Assembly (NCBI GenBank): GCA_019594305.1
Contig: JAFDTZ010000061.1
Coordinates: 1-12,966, forward strand
Direction of reading: 5' to 3'
DNA from: Thermoplasmata archaeon
Lineage (GTDB): Archaea > Thermoplasmatota > Thermoplasmata > Halarchaeoplasmatales > Halarchaeoplasmataceae
DNA: 12,966 bases
Below the pieces are notes generated by a model, which made no database searches, was not told where the DNA came from, and saw only the letters and a program-made list of their open reading frames with translations. Below, one piece after another: positions 6,238 through 12,574 of the stretch. The position numbers were made by a program, and so were the translations under genes. The stretch's first letter is position 1, and every line of letters starts with the position of its first letter.

Positions 6238-6908
6238 TCTGATTCCTCCTTCTGATCAACCTGTACCTTTTCGACAACACCGTCTATAATCCCTACGCCC
6301 TCTCTCTGCATCTCTCCGACACGCATCCTTGAGGTTTCTTTAAGGGCTTCGAATATAGCCTTAGCGTAGTTTATGGTGGTTCGAGTATGACCTTTGGAAA
6401 AAGTCCATACATCTTCTATACCTGCACGTTCCAGTATGGACATAGCAGTGTCTCCTGCCGCCAACCCGATTCCGCTGGGCGCTGGTTTTAAGGTTATACT
6501 CACGGAGCCTGATTTACCGGTGACGGCGAAGGGGACGGTATGAGGATTACCACATCCGCATTCCCATGAACCGCATCCACGCCTTATACGTATCATATTC
6601 AACTTTGCATTATCAATGCTTTTTCTTATGGTGGGTCCCACTTCTTTACCTTTGGAAGTACCTAATCCTATGTAACCATCTCTGTTACCTACAACGGTAG
6701 TAACGGTGAATTTTACCCTCCTGCCGGAGTCCGTCATTATTTGGACCATGTTTACATCCAGAACATCATCGTAAAGCTCCGGAAAGAGTATATCTATTAT
6801 CTCAGGCTCTCTGATGGGCAATCTAGTTGCCAGAGCCTCTTTCATCGAGGTGATCTCTCCCCGTCTTACCTTCTTACCAAGTAGGGTCTTGGGATTCCAC
6901 TCATTCAT
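6234..6908 (-). CDS. rps5: Small-subunit ribosomal protein uS5
   Basis: This 224-aa protein of the 30S subunit is involved in decoding accuracy. The N-terminal archaeal extension includes WNPKTLLGKKVRRGEITS. The double-stranded RNA-binding-like domain carries GNRDGYIGLGTSKGKEVGP and the archaeal signature RRGCGSWECGCGNPHTVPF. The C-terminal domain contains APSGIGLAAGD. I use ATG 6908, one base into the uL18 stop (TGATG), with GGAGG seven bases upstream; a TTG three bases earlier is open but unnecessary. Length and all signature residues are normal for archaea. Confidence 0.97.
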   Translation of the reverse strand: MNEWNPKTLLGKKVRRGEITSMKEALATRLPIREPEIIDILFPELYDDVLDVNMVQIMTDSGRRVKFTVTTVVGNRDGYIGLGTSKGKEVGPTIRKSIDNAKLNMIRIRRGCGSWECGCGNPHTVPFAVTGKSGSVSITLKPAPSGIGLAAGDTAMSILERAGIEDVWTFSKGHTRTTINYAKAIFEALKETSRMRVGEMQREGVGIIDGVVEKVQVDQKEESE

Positions 6909-7408
6909 CAAAATGCCTCCAGTTTCTTTTTTACCTTCTCAAATTCTTTAACGGTCGGTTCGCCTATGTGCTCTCCCTTTGTTCTACTCTCATCCGGCAG
7001 TATGCTCGGGTCATGTGGTATGTCCATACCAGCTTCCACCAAACCCTTCAGTACGGAAAAAATCTTACCACGAGGTTGCGGATGTTTCATACCTATATCA
7101 AGAACCGCCTCTTCTATACCCGATTCCAATGCCTTCTTTCCAGCAAGGTATCCTACCAAATAGCCGGAAGGCATATTGGATCGACACCCCGACCAGTCAA
7201 AATCTTCAAGATGTTTGCTGGTTACCGTGAGGACTATGTGATCCCCTTCGGATTTATATATTACGAATTGTATTTTTGTGTTTTTGTTAGATATTCTTAC
7301 GACCGCCCTCGTCTTACCGGATTTGATCAACCTCAGCCTGCGCCTGTAATCGGTTTTACCTTCATGCCTTCTTCTAAGCGGCATCCTGTATCGTGGTCCG
7401 CTGCCCAT
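6908..7408 (-). CDS. rpl18: Large-subunit ribosomal protein uL18
   Basis: The 166-aa protein binds 5S rRNA with uL5. It starts GSGPRYRMPLRRRHEGKTDY, the archaeal/eukaryotic N terminus, followed by RRLRLIKSGKTRAVVRISNK. The conserved segment PSGYLVGYLAGKKAL and the C-terminal GLVEAGMDIPHDPSILPDES confirm the family. A full GGAGGTGA Shine-Dalgarno sequence lies six bases upstream of ATG 7408, formed by the last codons of eL19, and the gap to eL19 is one base. Confidence 0.96.
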   Translation of the reverse strand: MGSGPRYRMPLRRRHEGKTDYRRRLRLIKSGKTRAVVRISNKNTKIQFVIYKSEGDHIVLTVTSKHLEDFDWSGCRSNMPSGYLVGYLAGKKALESGIEEAVLDIGMKHPQPRGKIFSVLKGLVEAGMDIPHDPSILPDESRTKGEHIGEPTVKEFEKVKKKLEAF

Positions 7409-7409
7409 G

Positions 7410-7883
7410 TCACTTCACCTCCAACAAATTATAGTCATTTTCTAGATGTCCTTCAATCTTTAAATGGAGTACCAAATCGGAACGGTTCTTGAAGGTACCT
7501 CCCTTCGCTTTCAGGTAAAACTTACGGTAAATATTCCTTTCTATGTATCCTTCATCACGCATATGCTTCAATTCTCTACGTATGGATCTCATACGTTTCA
7601 TCCATAACTCTTTGGAAGGAGTTCTTGCATTTTTCTTACCTTTGCGTTTTCCGTGTCCCTTTCTCCTACCCTTTTTACGCTGTTCCTTGAGATAGCGGTG
7701 TCTGCCTCTCGAATTTCCCCTTACGGGTTTTTTCTTGATCACATCACTGCTTATCAGTCTCCTTACATCTTCGCGAGTTATTGCTTCAACGACTTCATCA
7801 AGCATCGTGTCATCTACCCAAACTCGATTGACGCCGCACTTAAGAATTTCCGCTGCTAATTTTTTCTGGTATTTTACATCCAT
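7410..7883 (-). CDS. rpl19e: Large-subunit ribosomal protein eL19
   Basis: This archaeal/eukaryote-specific ribosomal protein has 157 aa from the start used here. It reads DVKYQKKLAAEILKCGVNRV, then a helix with REDVRRLISSDVIKKKPVRG, then the very basic arm RGRHRYLKEQRKKGRRKGHG that lies along rRNA, and LWMKRMRSIRRELKHMRDEG. The frame stays open to 7922, but that would add 13 residues and overlap eL32. GAGGTG at 7890-7895 is six bases before ATG 7883, which leaves a 10-nt gap to eL32, so 7883 is the start. It lies in the archaeal order eL32-eL19-uL18. Confidence 0.96.
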   Translation of the reverse strand: MDVKYQKKLAAEILKCGVNRVWVDDTMLDEVVEAITREDVRRLISSDVIKKKPVRGNSRGRHRYLKEQRKKGRRKGHGKRKGKKNARTPSKELWMKRMRSIRRELKHMRDEGYIERNIYRKFYLKAKGGTFKNRSDLVLHLKIEGHLENDYNLLEVK

Positions 7884-7889
7884 TATGTC

Positions 7890-7895
7890 CACCTC
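7890..7895 (-). promoter_or_regulatory. Ribosome binding site fixing the eL19 start
   Basis: GAGGTG lies six bases before ATG 7883 and overlaps the eL32 stop codon (7894-7896). It rules against the longer reading from 7922. Confidence 0.7.
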
Positions 7896-8328
7896 ACGAA
7901 GGGTTAAGTACCCTGATCTCAAGTTCGTCAGCTTTTTGCTCTATGTCTATCCTCTTTTTCATACCTACTCCGTGAGCTATCCGTATAGCCTGTCTTTCCG
8001 GGTCTAAACCTTCAATTTCTTTAAGATTATGAACCAATACTTCCTGAAAACCTGAGGGATGTAATCCTCGAACATCACTATGTCCGCGATATCCTATAGA
8101 TACCTTCGGAGGTCTGTACTTGAGGTTCTTTCTAGCTTTAGAATGGACCCCCTTTGATCTTCTCCAAGTATCTTCATCAAGCTTCTTGTAACGGAATGAT
8201 TCCTGACGTGAGAATTTCGGTCTTTTTGACTTGCTCTTATTATTTTTGTTAAATGACATTGACTCTTCTTTACTCAATGAAGGCTTTTTCTTCACCATAT
8301 ATTCGTCATCTTTTTCCTCTTCTGCCAT
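7894..8328 (-). CDS. rpl32e: Large-subunit ribosomal protein eL32
   Basis: This archaeal/eukaryote-specific large-subunit protein has 144 aa. The conserved core begins around residue 36 with RPKFSRQESFRYKKL, then WRRSKGVHSKARKNLKYRPP, VSIGYRGHSDVRGLHPSGFQ and AIRIAHGVGMKKRIDI. The first 35 residues are a Glu/Lys/Ser-rich, probably disordered extension (AEEEKDDEYMVKKK) of a kind that varies among archaea. GGAGG lies nine bases before ATG 8328, and uL6 ends 21 nt upstream. Assignment is firm; the role of the extension is unknown. Confidence 0.95.
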   Translation of the reverse strand: MAEEEKDDEYMVKKKPSLSKEESMSFNKNNKSKSKRPKFSRQESFRYKKLDEDTWRRSKGVHSKARKNLKYRPPKVSIGYRGHSDVRGLHPSGFQEVLVHNLKEIEGLDPERQAIRIAHGVGMKKRIDIEQKADELEIRVLNPS

Positions 8329-8349
8329 ATTATCTTGCCTCCATAATCA

Positions 8350-8901
8350 TCATCTCAACGGTCTTCCAGATTTTTCAATGATGTATATTCCGTCCTGAAA
8401 AACTCTGGGGTCTACTTTCTTTATCTTGGTGACAGCTTCGATATTCGCTGCAGTCTGCCCTGTATCTTCTATGTTGTTGCCTGACAAGGTTATAAGATCT
8501 CCCTGAATGTTGACCTTGGTGTCGCCGATTATCTTTGCCTTCCTGGGCTTCGATTCACCAATGAAGTTTTCTATCACCATCTTATCTTTTTCAACTCTTA
8601 CCTTGACCGGAAAATGCGAGTATATGATTTTCAACTTATAAGTAAAATCTTCTTGGGCACCCTTTATCATATTGTTTATATGCGAGCGATAAGTGCCTAA
8701 TAATGCAACTTCGCGCTTGCTCGGATATTCCGTTGATAGTATCAGTTTATCTCCATCTGTTTCTATCTTGATCCTGCGGTCGCGTAGAGCTCTCTTTATC
8801 TCACCGTTAGGTCCGGATACGAAGATTTCTCTCTTATTCTTGTTTACGGTTACCCCTTCCGGGATATGAATTACTTCTTCCAATCTGTTAGTTACCGGCA
8901 T
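8350..8901 (-). CDS. rpl6: Large-subunit ribosomal protein uL6
   Basis: This 183-aa protein near the sarcin-ricin loop helps form the factor-binding site. The two-repeat fold is visible: repeat one from IPEGVTVNKNKREIFVSGPN through LLGTYRSHINNMIKGAQ, repeat two from YKLKIIYSHFPVKVRVEKD through KIKKVDPRVFQDGIYIIEK. The segment ENFIGESKPRKAKIIGD is typical of the family. It follows uS8 by nine bases with a GAGGG ribosome binding site. Length is normal for archaea. Confidence 0.96.
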   Translation of the reverse strand: MPVTNRLEEVIHIPEGVTVNKNKREIFVSGPNGEIKRALRDRRIKIETDGDKLILSTEYPSKREVALLGTYRSHINNMIKGAQEDFTYKLKIIYSHFPVKVRVEKDKMVIENFIGESKPRKAKIIGDTKVNIQGDLITLSGNNIEDTGQTAANIEAVTKIKKVDPRVFQDGIYIIEKSGRPLR

Positions 8902-8910
8902 GATAATCCC

Positions 8911-9300
8911 TCAGTATACATAGGCCAACAATTTTCCTCCGATTCCGTGTTCTTTTGCATCGTTGTTAGAAAACACGCCTTTATTGGTTGTAATTATTAG
9001 TACTCCGAAGTCCTGTGCAGGAAGATATCTCGATTCATAATCTTCAATATCCTTTCTTTTTAATGTCCAGCGAGGTTTAATGACTTGACATCGGTTGATA
9101 TTGCCGGATAGAGAGATTTTAAATAAGCCTCCCCTGCCGTTCTCAAGGTATTCGAAGCTGTCTATGTAACCATTTTCTTGCATCACTTTTAGAACTCTTC
9201 CTATTAATTTTGACGCGGGCTCCACTTCACATTCGAGCTTCCCGCTCTGTTCTGCGTTGTTGATTGTGGAAAGTGCATCATTCAAAGGATCATGTTTCAT
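8911..9300 (-). CDS. rps8: Small-subunit ribosomal protein uS8
   Basis: This 129-aa primary 16S rRNA-binding protein organises the central domain. The N terminus KHDPLNDALSTINNAEQSGK is the usual archaeal form. The middle has IGRVLKVMQENGYIDSFEYL and the C terminus ends with GVFSNNDAKEHGIGGKLLAY, where the family signature loop sits. A GTG at 9309 would add three residues, but GAGGTG at 9307-9312 is spaced six bases before ATG 9300, so 9300 is the start. The ribosome binding site overlaps the uS14 stop. Confidence 0.96.
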   Translation of the reverse strand: MKHDPLNDALSTINNAEQSGKLECEVEPASKLIGRVLKVMQENGYIDSFEYLENGRGGLFKISLSGNINRCQVIKPRWTLKRKDIEDYESRYLPAQDFGVLIITTNKGVFSNNDAKEHGIGGKLLAYVY

Positions 9301-9310
9301 TATTATCACC

Positions 9311-9457
9311 TCATGAGTACTTTTTAAAGCCCAGGCTCTCAGCTATCTCACCGAAGCATTGTCTGCATATGTGAAGGCCGTATCTACGTATTATACCTCT
9401 CTTACGACCACAGCGTTTACAGCCTACCTTTCTCCCAAAATTTTTTATTGTCTTCAT
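9311..9457 (-). CDS. rps14: Small-subunit ribosomal protein uS14 (zinc-binding type)
   Basis: This 48-aa protein is short but complete. It begins KTIKNFGRKVGCKRCGRKRG and contains CKRC and CRQC, the four cysteines of the zinc-binding form found in all archaea, with IIRRYGLHICRQC between. It ends GFKKYS, as expected. It fits exactly between uL5 (ATGA overlap at 9454-9457) and uS8, and GAGGTG precedes the ATG by eight bases. The protein sits in the head of the 30S subunit near uS3 and uS10. Confidence 0.95.
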   Translation of the reverse strand: MKTIKNFGRKVGCKRCGRKRGIIRRYGLHICRQCFGEIAESLGFKKYS

Positions 9458-9975
9458 TCGTACATCACCTCAACACCAAAAGCTTTTTCAATAAATTCTA
9501 TACCTTCTTCGTGTGTCAGTCGGTGTTTTTGCGGTATCTTCTTCTTGTTGTTTTTCCTGTATTTATTACGTTCACCTTTTCTCGATAATTCGATGGCGAT
9601 GTCCATACCGAATATCCCTATATTCGGGTTGTAGCTCATGCCCTCGAAGTCTGTATAGTCCGTTATGCCGAAGGAGAGATTTCCGTACTCATCGAAACTA
9701 TCTTCCCACATAGCATTATTTTTAACCCAGAATGCTCTTTTTAGGAAGTCGTATGCCTTCTTTTTTCTAAGTGTTACCTTGCATCCTATAGGTTGTCCTT
9801 TCCGAATGCCCAGGTCGGCGTTGGTTGTTTTTGATATGGTTTCAACAGGGCGTTGGTCTGTAAGCATCTCCAAAACTCTCTTTCCACGCTGGAGTTTTTC
9901 ACCAGCCTCGCCTACCCCTATGCTAACAACGCATTTGACTATATGCGGACGTCTCATGATATTTTCTTTTTTCAT
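9454..9975 (-). CDS. rpl5: Large-subunit ribosomal protein uL5
   Basis: The 173-aa protein binds 5S rRNA with uL18 and contacts the P-site tRNA. Family marks are KCVVSIGVGEAGEKLQRGKR near the N terminus, RPVETISKTTNADLGIRKGQ, then PIGCKVTLR, and DYTDFEGMSYNPNIGIFGMD in the second half. The ATG overlaps the eS4 stop (ATGA), with GAGGTG eight bases upstream. The C-terminal part is Lys/Asn-rich (KYRKNNKKKIPQKHR), within the normal range for archaeal uL5. Confidence 0.96.
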   Translation of the reverse strand: MKKENIMRRPHIVKCVVSIGVGEAGEKLQRGKRVLEMLTDQRPVETISKTTNADLGIRKGQPIGCKVTLRKKKAYDFLKRAFWVKNNAMWEDSFDEYGNLSFGITDYTDFEGMSYNPNIGIFGMDIAIELSRKGERNKYRKNNKKKIPQKHRLTHEEGIEFIEKAFGVEVMYE

Positions 9976-10688
9976 ATGATGCCCACCTCGGGTATATTAA
10001 TCACAGGTTTGTCATCTCCAAGGATGAATACGTAGTCATCGACCGTGGATATTCCACCTTCTAGGTGGACTAAATTAGGTTTCGAACTACGCACTATCTC
10101 GTAACTTTTTATCTTACCTATCTCCCCGATATGTTTACCGCCTGTAACAAGAGCGATATTGCCTTCCTTGAATCCGTAAGCCGAAATAATGTTTTGAGAG
10201 GGCACCTCTATTTGCAAGACATCTTTGGTACGGTATGCCTTTTCATCGTCGAGTGAAAAGTTCCTTCCATCATGGAGATTGTATTGGGTTAAACCGTTCT
10301 TTATGGTGGTTTTATTTTCTATCCTACAAAGTTTCCATTTCTCCGTTCCCTCGGCAACAGGTACGATTCGAATCCTAGCGGTCTGATCGAAGAGTACTCT
10401 GTAATGCTCGGAAAGATCCGGGATACTCAATACGTCCATCAAACCTACTGGTGTGTTCGCATCGGTACATACCTTACCATCTATCATAATCTTACGTTCG
10501 CCGATGATCATCTTTGCTTCCCTTGCACTGTTTGCATATTTTAGAATGTCTCTTATTATAATCAATAGAGGGACACTACGGTCGATGGGATGTGCACCGG
10601 ATTTCGTCTTCGGCGCCCAAAAGTGTTCCTTCGAGGGTATTCCCCAGATCTTAGTAGGTGCTTGGTATCTTTTTGAGTGTTTTTCCAT
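9972..10688 (-). CDS. rps4e: Small-subunit ribosomal protein eS4
   Basis: This archaeal/eukaryote-specific 30S protein has 238 aa. It starts with the motif RYQAPTKIWGIPSKEHFWAP, then HPIDRSVPLLIIIRDILKYA, the entry to an S4-type RNA-binding domain (about residues 40-105, with IGERKIMIDGKV and PVGLMDVLSI). A KOW-like segment (NIALVTGGKHIGEIGKI) follows near residue 180, and a C-terminal GDDKPVINIPE closes it. It overlaps the uL24 stop by one base (TAATG), with GGAGG upstream. The position uL24-eS4-uL5 is the archaeal standard. Confidence 0.96.
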   Translation of the reverse strand: MEKHSKRYQAPTKIWGIPSKEHFWAPKTKSGAHPIDRSVPLLIIIRDILKYANSAREAKMIIGERKIMIDGKVCTDANTPVGLMDVLSIPDLSEHYRVLFDQTARIRIVPVAEGTEKWKLCRIENKTTIKNGLTQYNLHDGRNFSLDDEKAYRTKDVLQIEVPSQNIISAYGFKEGNIALVTGGKHIGEIGKIKSYEIVRSSKPNLVHLEGGISTVDDYVFILGDDKPVINIPEVGII

Positions 10689-11044
10689 TATCTTCCCTCC
10701 TCCAACTTGTTTTTACGCCATGGGTCGGATAAATCAAGGCTGACTATCCTTACATTCGATGGATGAATACCGTATGGTTCCCGGGACTCATCGGCCTTCT
10801 TTACCGTCACATTTTCAACATATATTTTCTCACTGCCCCTATCAACCTTGGCAACCTTGTTTATAACCCCTGCAAAACCACCCCTCATTATCTCTACTTC
10901 ATCACCTTCTCTAACAGGAAAACTTCTTTTGCCGTATTTCTTCCTTAGATTACTTGCTAGTGTGGCAGACATCATCTTTCTTTTTGTGTGATGTTTTGCG
11001 TTTTTTTGCGCTTTCCTTTGTTTTCTTGCTTTTTTACTTTTCAT
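10688..11044 (-). CDS. rpl24: Large-subunit ribosomal protein uL24
   Basis: The 118-aa protein initiates 50S assembly and lies near the exit tunnel. A basic N-terminal arm (KSKKARKQRKAQKNAKHHTK) is followed by the archaeal signature SATLASNLRKKYGKRSFPVR and a KOW domain (about 43-70: GDEVEIMRGGFAGVINKVAK). The C terminus has PYGIHPSNVRIV. GAGGTG is five bases upstream of ATG 11044, and uL14 ends nine bases before. Confidence 0.96.
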   Translation of the reverse strand: MKSKKARKQRKAQKNAKHHTKRKMMSATLASNLRKKYGKRSFPVREGDEVEIMRGGFAGVINKVAKVDRGSEKIYVENVTVKKADESREPYGIHPSNVRIVSLDLSDPWRKNKLEEGR

Positions 11045-11053
11045 GGATACACC

Positions 11054-11452
11054 TCACACAATCATGGATGCAGTTGATCCAACCCTGGGCCATCTCTCGG
11101 CGGCTTCCCGGGCAACCGGTCCTTTTATTTCCGATCCCTTTGCCTCACCGTTCTCATGGGTGAGAACCACTGCATTGTCCTCGAATACAACCATGGTTCC
11201 GTCCGGCCTTCTGAAGGGTCTCCTTTGTCTTACTATCACCGCATGGGTGAGTTCACGTTTCATCTCGGGCGTTCCCTTAATAACAGAAACTACTATCAAA
11301 TCACCGATGCCCGCATGAGGGTTTCTTCGATGTACTCCGTGATATCCTTTAACCGCGATTGTCCTTACAATCTTTGCACCGGTGTTGTCGGCACATTTTA
11401 ATCGACTACCTACTTGTAAACCTCTAGTCTGTCTTCCCGAAACACCTCTCAT
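11054..11452 (-). CDS. rpl14: Large-subunit ribosomal protein uL14
   Basis: This highly conserved 132-aa protein sits at the subunit interface. It has GLQVGSRLKCADNTGAKIVR, then GDLIVVSVIKGTPEMKRELT, then HAVIVRQRRPFRRPDGTMV with the invariant basic cluster, and ends EIKGPVAREAAERWPRVGST, as the archaeal form does. It overlaps the uS17 stop by one base (TAATG), with a GGGGGG run acting as the ribosome binding site. No unusual insertions are seen. Confidence 0.97.
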   Translation of the reverse strand: MRGVSGRQTRGLQVGSRLKCADNTGAKIVRTIAVKGYHGVHRRNPHAGIGDLIVVSVIKGTPEMKRELTHAVIVRQRRPFRRPDGTMVVFEDNAVVLTHENGEAKGSEIKGPVAREAAERWPRVGSTASMIV

Positions 11453-11793
11453 TATTTCCGCCCCCCTTCAATAACGACAAAGGATACGCTTTTACTGATC
11501 GGCCTGCATTCCATTATCTTTACATCATCTCCTACCTTTACATCGATACAAGGGGGTAAGTGAGCGGAGTAATGGCTTCTGCGTTTTTCGTAACGTTCGT
11601 ATTTGGGAACATAATGTAGATAATCCTTCTTAACCACCGCACTGCCCTGCATCTTTTTTGACTCGAGTACACCGGTGATTATCTGTCCTCTGACCGATAA
11701 TTCCCCATGAAAGGGGCAGAAAACGTCTTCGCATTTCCTGGTCGGTGGATTTACATTGACTCCAATATCCTTTGTTTCCTTGTTTACCATCAT
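11452..11793 (-). CDS. rps17: Small-subunit ribosomal protein uS17
   Basis: The 113-aa protein binds the 5' domain of 16S rRNA. It has the archaeal N-terminal extension DIGVNVNPPTRKCEDVFCPF with a Cys pair (21 and 26), then the OB-fold core with RGQIITGVLESKKMQGSAVV, the signature RYEKRRSHYSAHLPPC, and VGDDVKIMECRPISKSVSFV. Two ATGs in a row (11793 and 11790) leave a one-residue uncertainty. It follows rnp1 by four bases with an AGGT-type ribosome binding site. Confidence 0.96.
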   Translation of the reverse strand: MMVNKETKDIGVNVNPPTRKCEDVFCPFHGELSVRGQIITGVLESKKMQGSAVVKKDYLHYVPKYERYEKRRSHYSAHLPPCIDVKVGDDVKIMECRPISKSVSFVVIEGGRK

Positions 11794-11797
11794 ATCA

Positions 11798-12055
11798 TCA
11801 ACCTAACTTTTTTATCCTGTCTTCAGGGCGGTACATTATATCGTCCCCGTCGATTATATCGCATGAATCGTTAATCGTCAATTCGAAACGGCAACCTCTT
11901 TTAGGTACCATTCGTTCTCGGTGGTTTTCCACGGTGAATGTATTTTTCGTTTCGTCAACTACTTTACCTTGAATTCCATTGTATCCCGGGTCAGATGAAT
12001 CTATCACCTTTATGTGTGCACCGATGAATTCCTTGGTATATCTCTTCTTTTTCAT
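11798..12055 (-). CDS. rnp1: RNase P protein component 1 (Rnp1, Rpp29/Pop4 family)
   Basis: This 85-aa protein subunit of archaeal RNase P helps remove the 5' leader of pre-tRNAs and pairs with Rpp21. The Sm-like barrel shows as EFIGAHIKVIDSSDPGYNGI, then GKVVDETKNTFTVEN (DETKNT at 34-39), VPKRGCRFEL, and a C-terminal RPEDRIKKL. Its place between aIF1 and uS17 is typical of euryarchaea and couples tRNA processing to ribosome production. It starts one base after the aIF1 stop, with GAGGTG seven bases upstream. Confidence 0.95.
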   Translation of the reverse strand: MKKKRYTKEFIGAHIKVIDSSDPGYNGIQGKVVDETKNTFTVENHRERMVPKRGCRFELTINDSCDIIDGDDIMYRPEDRIKKLG

Positions 12056-12056
12056 C

Positions 12057-12359
12057 TTATCTCACCTCAACTGGGAAACCCTTTGATTCAAGGTACTTTT
12101 TCACTTTATCTATGTGATTTCCTTGTAGTTCAATCCTGCCGTTCTTCGCAGTACCACCTGCGGCACATTTCCCCTTCAGGTCGCTTGCTAACTCATCGAT
12201 ATCTATCTCACCTTCGTCGATACCGTCGATGATGGTCATTTTCTTGCCATATCTCCTAGTATCGGTGTAGAGCAATATCTCTTGTTGCTCTCGTGCGATA
12301 TCTTCACATATACAGATCTCGCTTGGTAATCCACAAGTTCGGCAAACCTTTTCGGGCAT
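12057..12359 (-). CDS. sui1: Translation initiation factor aIF1 (SUI1/eIF1 family)
   Basis: aIF1 binds the 30S P site and controls start-codon selection. The 100-aa protein has the SUI1 core with RRYGKKMTIIDGID (35-48), KCAAGGTAKNGRIELQGNH (64-82) and a C-terminal KKYLESKGFPVE. An N-terminal segment with Cys6, Cys9, Cys16 and Cys18 (CRTC and CIC, ahead of AREQQEI) resembles other euryarchaeal aIF1 proteins and may bind zinc. It overlaps the uL29 stop by one base (TAATG), with GGAGG about seven bases before the ATG. Confidence 0.95.
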   Translation of the reverse strand: MPEKVCRTCGLPSEICICEDIAREQQEILLYTDTRRYGKKMTIIDGIDEGEIDIDELASDLKGKCAAGGTAKNGRIELQGNHIDKVKKYLESKGFPVEVR

Positions 12360-12574
12360 TAATTTCCTCCTTTGTCTTTCTGTTTTTCATTCATGACTGT
12401 AAGTATTCTGGCAACATTCTTCCTTAAAGCACGTATCCGTCCCGGACTCTCGGGCGCACCACCCATAGCTGCCTGCCCCCTCTCGTGTAGTAAATCATCT
12501 CTTAGTTTACGAAGTGTTTCCTTTAATTCCTCATCCGACATTTTCCTAATCTCTTCTGTTTTAATCAGAGGCAT
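12359..12574 (-). CDS. rpl29: Large-subunit ribosomal protein uL29
   Basis: This 71-aa two-helix protein lies at the polypeptide exit tunnel. The first helix runs through KTEEIRKMSDEELKETLRKL, and the second carries the archaeal motif SPGRIRALRKNVARILTVM. The AAMGGAPES turn between them is typical of archaea. The start overlaps the end of the uS3 tail by 14 nt, and its GGAGGTGA (12581-12588) lies inside uS3 codons, six bases upstream. The order uS3-uL29-aIF1 is the archaeal S10-cluster standard. Confidence 0.95.
   Translation of the reverse strand: MPLIKTEEIRKMSDEELKETLRKLRDDLLHERGQAAMGGAPESPGRIRALRKNVARILTVMNEKQKDKGGN

Noticed and set aside
6966..7492. Plus-strand open frame of 174 codons opposite uL18 and eL19
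   Set aside because: It is antisense to two clear ribosomal protein genes, with composition typical of a reverse-frame translation.
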